From a virus: a stretch of 26,156 bases of DNA. The first letter of the stretch is position 1. Each line of letters opens with the position of its first letter. The notes under the pieces are model-generated. The model did no database searches. It saw only the letters and a list, made by a program, of their open reading frames with translations, and was not told where the DNA came from. The DNA lies in IMG/VR virus record IMGVR_UViG_3300043409_000596, positions 1 through 26,156 of that record; one strand, written 5' to 3'. The translations under genes and the position numbers were made by a program. Below are positions 23,819 to 26,156 of this stretch, in pieces.

Positions 23819-24179
23819 CTAACCTCCAGATAGTGATGACGGCCCCTGCCTCCTTCCCCTTCTCGGCAGGCTCAAACTTCCATCGCTCGTCTCGGACTTG
23901 TCGATCATCGACCCAGACCCCGCCGACATCCGTGATCCCGTCCTTCAGGTTCTTCGAGAAGTTGAGATCACGGCGGCGACGGTCAGGCTCTCGAACCAGA
24001 ACGTACAACCCCAAGTCAACGTCAACAAGAGGCCAGCCAAAGATTTTTGCAGATTTCTTGGCAAGGGTGCCGATCACCAGCTTGGCCTCACGGTACTGGT
24101 CGGACAGGATGTAGCGGTACTTGAACTTGCGGTTGTCAGAGCAGAGGGCGGTCCACGGGACGGCAAATGTGAGGATCAA
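23736..24179 (-). CDS. RusA-like Holliday junction resolvase
   Basis: The start is taken as TTG at 24179 because it overlaps the primase-helicase stop by 4 nt (TTGA) behind an AAGGAG site, matching the other junctions of this operon; a start at 24278 would overlap that gene by about 100 nt. The product has 147 residues. The opening MILTFAVPWTAL, the centre RRRRDLNFSKNLKDGI (67-82) and VWVDDRQVRDERW (88-100), and the final strand GAVITIWRL follow the RusA layout. RusA cuts four-way DNA junctions as a dimer, useful for clearing branched replicated DNA before packaging. Asp71, Lys76 and Asp91/92 are present, but the usual D-x-D-N pair reads D-L-N-F. The C-terminal 25 residues are basic and Arg-rich. 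Confidence 0.62.
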   Translation of the reverse strand: MILTFAVPWTALCSDNRKFKYRYILSDQYREAKLVIGTLAKKSAKIFGWPLVDVDLGLYVLVREPDRRRRDLNFSKNLKDGITDVGGVWVDDRQVRDERWKFEPAEKGKEAGAVITIWRLDAVDVLGDGAGVASPTRTRRVARRKKT

Positions 24180-25927
24180 TTCCGCTCCTTCCACTTGGGG
24201 ATCATCGGGCCATGCTTTTCTTCCTGCTCCTTGATACTCGGCGTCCGCTGCGTCAACCGTAGGGTACGGAAGTCCCACTGGACTGGGATGTCACACGACC
24301 CACCCACGCGGTTCTTGTCTACGATCAACCATGTGTCGGCCAAGTTGCCAGAGCGGGTGAAGCGGGAGTGATCGAACAGCAGCACTTGGTGGCTGTCATT
24401 CTCAATGGCGGACCCACCCATCAAGCCCTGACTAATGGGCCGCTCGGCACGGTTGGCACTGGTCTGTCGGTTGAACTGAGACAGCGTGACCATGCGGACG
24501 TTCAACGTCTGTGCGAGTTCGCGGAGTTCATGCGAGACAGCTTCAATGCGGTCGTGGATGTTGTTCATGTTCGACACGCTGGCGAGTTGGATGTAGTCCA
24601 TGATGAAGTACTTGGACCCACTGACCTCGGCGTGATGCTTAATGCAGGCTGACACATCAGACATCTTGGACAGTGGACGGCGGTTGACGAGCACATGACC
24701 GCCCGTCCTTTCTCGGGTCTCGTTGAGCATCCGTGCCGCCCGTCCGTACGCCGCTTGATCGAACATCGGCCCTTGCTCTAGCAGCACCACACTTTCGTTG
24801 CTGACGACCGACAGCAGGCGTGTAGCGAGTTCGCTCCGCCCCATCTCCAAGCTGACAAACGTCACCGTCTCGCCATGTTCGATGGCACGGGCGGCGAGGT
24901 TAATGCCGATCAACGACTTGCCCGTGCCCGTGTTGGCCCCAACCGTAATCAGCCAACTCTTTGCCAAGCCCACGCCACCACCGCTTGATCCGCACACACG
25001 GTTCCACGCTTCGAGCGGCGTTGGCACCGCATCGACGGGAAGGAGTTTCTCGGTCAACATCTGATCCAACGTGTCGCCCGTGATGCTGTCAAACGCCACG
25101 GCTGGCGGCTCTGCGCCGATGGGCGTGGTGGTGCCGAGGATGCCCTGCCACACCGTTGCCCAGTCATCGCCATGCGCCTGCACCGACTGATGCAAATCGC
25201 ACAGGTCTTTCATGGGCTGACCGTGGTGCTTCACATCCCGCAGGATACGAGCCTTGGGCAGCGACGGAGAGATCGCCGCCACCATGGTTGCGCCCCCTTC
25301 GTCAGGCTCTTGCCACACGATCACCTCACGGCCCGACAAGAGGCTGGCATACTCCCCCTTCCACTGCGAAGCCCCCGGCAAGCCCACCACCGTCACCCCC
25401 CGCTGCCACCCTGCATGGCAGTCACTCTCACCCTCCACGACCAGCACAGGGCCAGCAGGGGCAGCGGCCAGTACGTCCTGCCCGTACAACGGCGTCCCTT
25501 CCCCGTCCCGATCCCAGAACGTCCCTTTTCTGGTACGGCACTTGGTACGGATGGTGCTGCCATCAGCACGACGGTACGGCATGGCGACAATCGCATCACC
25601 AAACTTCCCCACCCGTTCGACGACACCAGCCTTGGCCAGCCCTGCCAGCGACAACCCCTTCCGCTCGGCGTACTCCTGCAACGTTAGCCCACTGGCTGAT
25701 TTGGCGTCGTCAGGCAGGGTGACGCCCAGCACATCAGCCAGTGTCGCCAGCGGTTCGGTGAAGCCACAGGCCGAACATCCCCACGCATGATCGCCCAGCC
25801 ACGCACTACTGGTGCTGTCGTTGTGCCGTACACAGCGGAAGGCAATCGCCTTGCCCGTTTTTTTTGCATGATGCCCTCCCCGTAGCAGGGCAGACTTCAA
25901 CAGGCCGTGCGCGTCGAGGGTGTTCAC
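24176..25927 (-). CDS. Primase-helicase fusion (T7 gp4-like architecture)
   Basis: The GTG start at 25927 overlaps the upstream stop (GTGA). The product has 583 residues. A zinc-binding segment (Cys32, His35, Cys51, Cys54) is followed by a Toprim primase domain with VLVVEGESD (161-169) and EPDEGG (207-212). The C-terminal half is a DnaB/gp4-type hexameric helicase: Walker A GANTGTGKS (330-338), SLEM with catalytic Glu361, Walker B FIMDYIQL (441-448), SQFNR (483-487), GGSAIENDSHQVLLF (504-518) and DKNR (537-540), where an arginine finger is expected. It would unwind the replication fork and lay down RNA primers. The Toprim acidic pair reads E-P-D where D-x-D is usual. Confidence 0.9.
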   Translation of the reverse strand: MNTLDAHGLLKSALLRGGHHAKKTGKAIAFRCVRHNDSTSSAWLGDHAWGCSACGFTEPLATLADVLGVTLPDDAKSASGLTLQEYAERKGLSLAGLAKAGVVERVGKFGDAIVAMPYRRADGSTIRTKCRTRKGTFWDRDGEGTPLYGQDVLAAAPAGPVLVVEGESDCHAGWQRGVTVVGLPGASQWKGEYASLLSGREVIVWQEPDEGGATMVAAISPSLPKARILRDVKHHGQPMKDLCDLHQSVQAHGDDWATVWQGILGTTTPIGAEPPAVAFDSITGDTLDQMLTEKLLPVDAVPTPLEAWNRVCGSSGGGVGLAKSWLITVGANTGTGKSLIGINLAARAIEHGETVTFVSLEMGRSELATRLLSVVSNESVVLLEQGPMFDQAAYGRAARMLNETRERTGGHVLVNRRPLSKMSDVSACIKHHAEVSGSKYFIMDYIQLASVSNMNNIHDRIEAVSHELRELAQTLNVRMVTLSQFNRQTSANRAERPISQGLMGGSAIENDSHQVLLFDHSRFTRSGNLADTWLIVDKNRVGGSCDIPVQWDFRTLRLTQRTPSIKEQEEKHGPMIPKWKERN

Positions 25928-26142
25928 CCCTCCTCTTGCATCAGCAGTTCAGGCTTGCGGTAAGCGTAACGCTGCATGAGTTCGGCGTAGGTGGCTGCAC
26001 AAAAGTTGAAATGCCAACCCCCAATGGGGTCCCCAACCTCTACCACGGCAGCCCACCCATGCCCGTGCATGTACGACACATGAAGCAGGGTGTTGGTATC
26101 GAAGAACCAGAAGAGCTGTTCGGTGAAGTAGCGATCTTTCAT
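25924..26142 (-). CDS. Unknown 72-aa protein
   Basis: The ATG at 26142 overlaps the stop of an upstream gene (ATGA), and the TGA overlaps the primase-helicase GTG start. The product is rich in aromatic residues and His (QLFWFFDTNTLLHVSYMHGH, GGWHFNFCAATYAEL) without a clear membrane span. No family was recognised. Coupling to the primase-helicase suggests a replication-associated or regulatory role, without direct evidence. Confidence 0.62.
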   Translation of the reverse strand: MKDRYFTEQLFWFFDTNTLLHVSYMHGHGWAAVVEVGDPIGGWHFNFCAATYAELMQRYAYRKPELLMQEEG

Positions 26143-26156
26143 TCGGCGTACCAGAT
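26139..26156 (-). CDS. C-terminal codons of an upstream leftward gene (partial)
   Basis: On the - strand the last 18 bases read IWYAE followed by TGA at 26141-26139, and that TGA overlaps the ATG of the 72-aa gene by 3 nt, the same ATGA junction used through the operon. So a further leftward gene most likely runs in from beyond the window. Five codons allow no product call. Confidence 0.45.
   Translation of the reverse strand: MWYAE

Noticed and set aside
24180-24278. N-terminal extension of the RusA-like protein to an upstream start at 24278
   Set aside because: It would overlap the primase-helicase gene by about 100 nt, and its residues do not look like a RusA N-terminus; the TTG at 24179 fits the operon's junction style.
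1-26156. tRNA genes, CRISPR array, integrase/attachment site or insertion sequence
   Set aside because: No array-like repeat-spacer pattern, recombinase or transposase motif, or convincing tRNA arm set was noticed; nearly all bases are inside supported genes. A tRNA scan would settle the RNA part.

Overview
The window is a contiguous piece of a tailed double-stranded DNA phage genome with a short, podovirus-type tail plan. By eye it is GC-rich (around 60%) and very densely packed, with almost no intergenic DNA. The plan is read from a portal, scaffold, coat, adaptor and nozzle-like tail protein followed by tail fibres, a set of large internal-virion (ejection) candidates and a holin/endolysin pair. 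There is no tape-measure, sheath or tail-tube gene. No integrase, repressor, transposase, rRNA, tRNA or CRISPR array was recognised. The host cannot be named from this sequence; a Gram-negative, probably aquatic host is only a guess from the style of the fibre and glycine-rich proteins.

Layout, rightward (+) block, 1 to about 22.55 kb: portal (5' end outside the window), scaffold, major coat protein, an RNA hairpin, two small unknown genes (the second with an AT-hook-like tail), head-tail adaptor, tail nozzle-like protein. Next comes a receptor-binding locus: a repeat-rich fibre, a glycine-rich adhesin, a tail assembly chaperone-like protein, and a second fibre-like protein that shares its N-terminal domain with the first. 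Then a 57-aa basic protein, an 81-aa protein and four consecutive candidate internal or ejection proteins follow, the last with 1,996 residues. The block ends with a small membrane protein (holin candidate) and an M15-type zinc peptidase endolysin.

Layout, leftward (-) block, about 22.6 to 26.16 kb: this block converges on the first at a strong hairpin terminator. In transcription order it holds the last codons of an upstream gene, a 72-aa unknown, a primase-helicase fusion, a RusA-like Holliday junction resolvase, and seven small proteins. Two of the small proteins are single-span membrane proteins of 39 and 52 residues. Almost every junction is a 4-nt stop/start overlap (ATGA, GTGA or TTGA), so the block looks like one translationally coupled early or replication operon. 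Several of these small genes and the revised start sites were found by reading the - strand directly.

Together the + block builds the particle, its host recognition, DNA delivery and lysis. The - block handles DNA replication and recombination, and possibly host takeover through the small unknown proteins. Terminase and DNA polymerase presumably lie outside the two ends.
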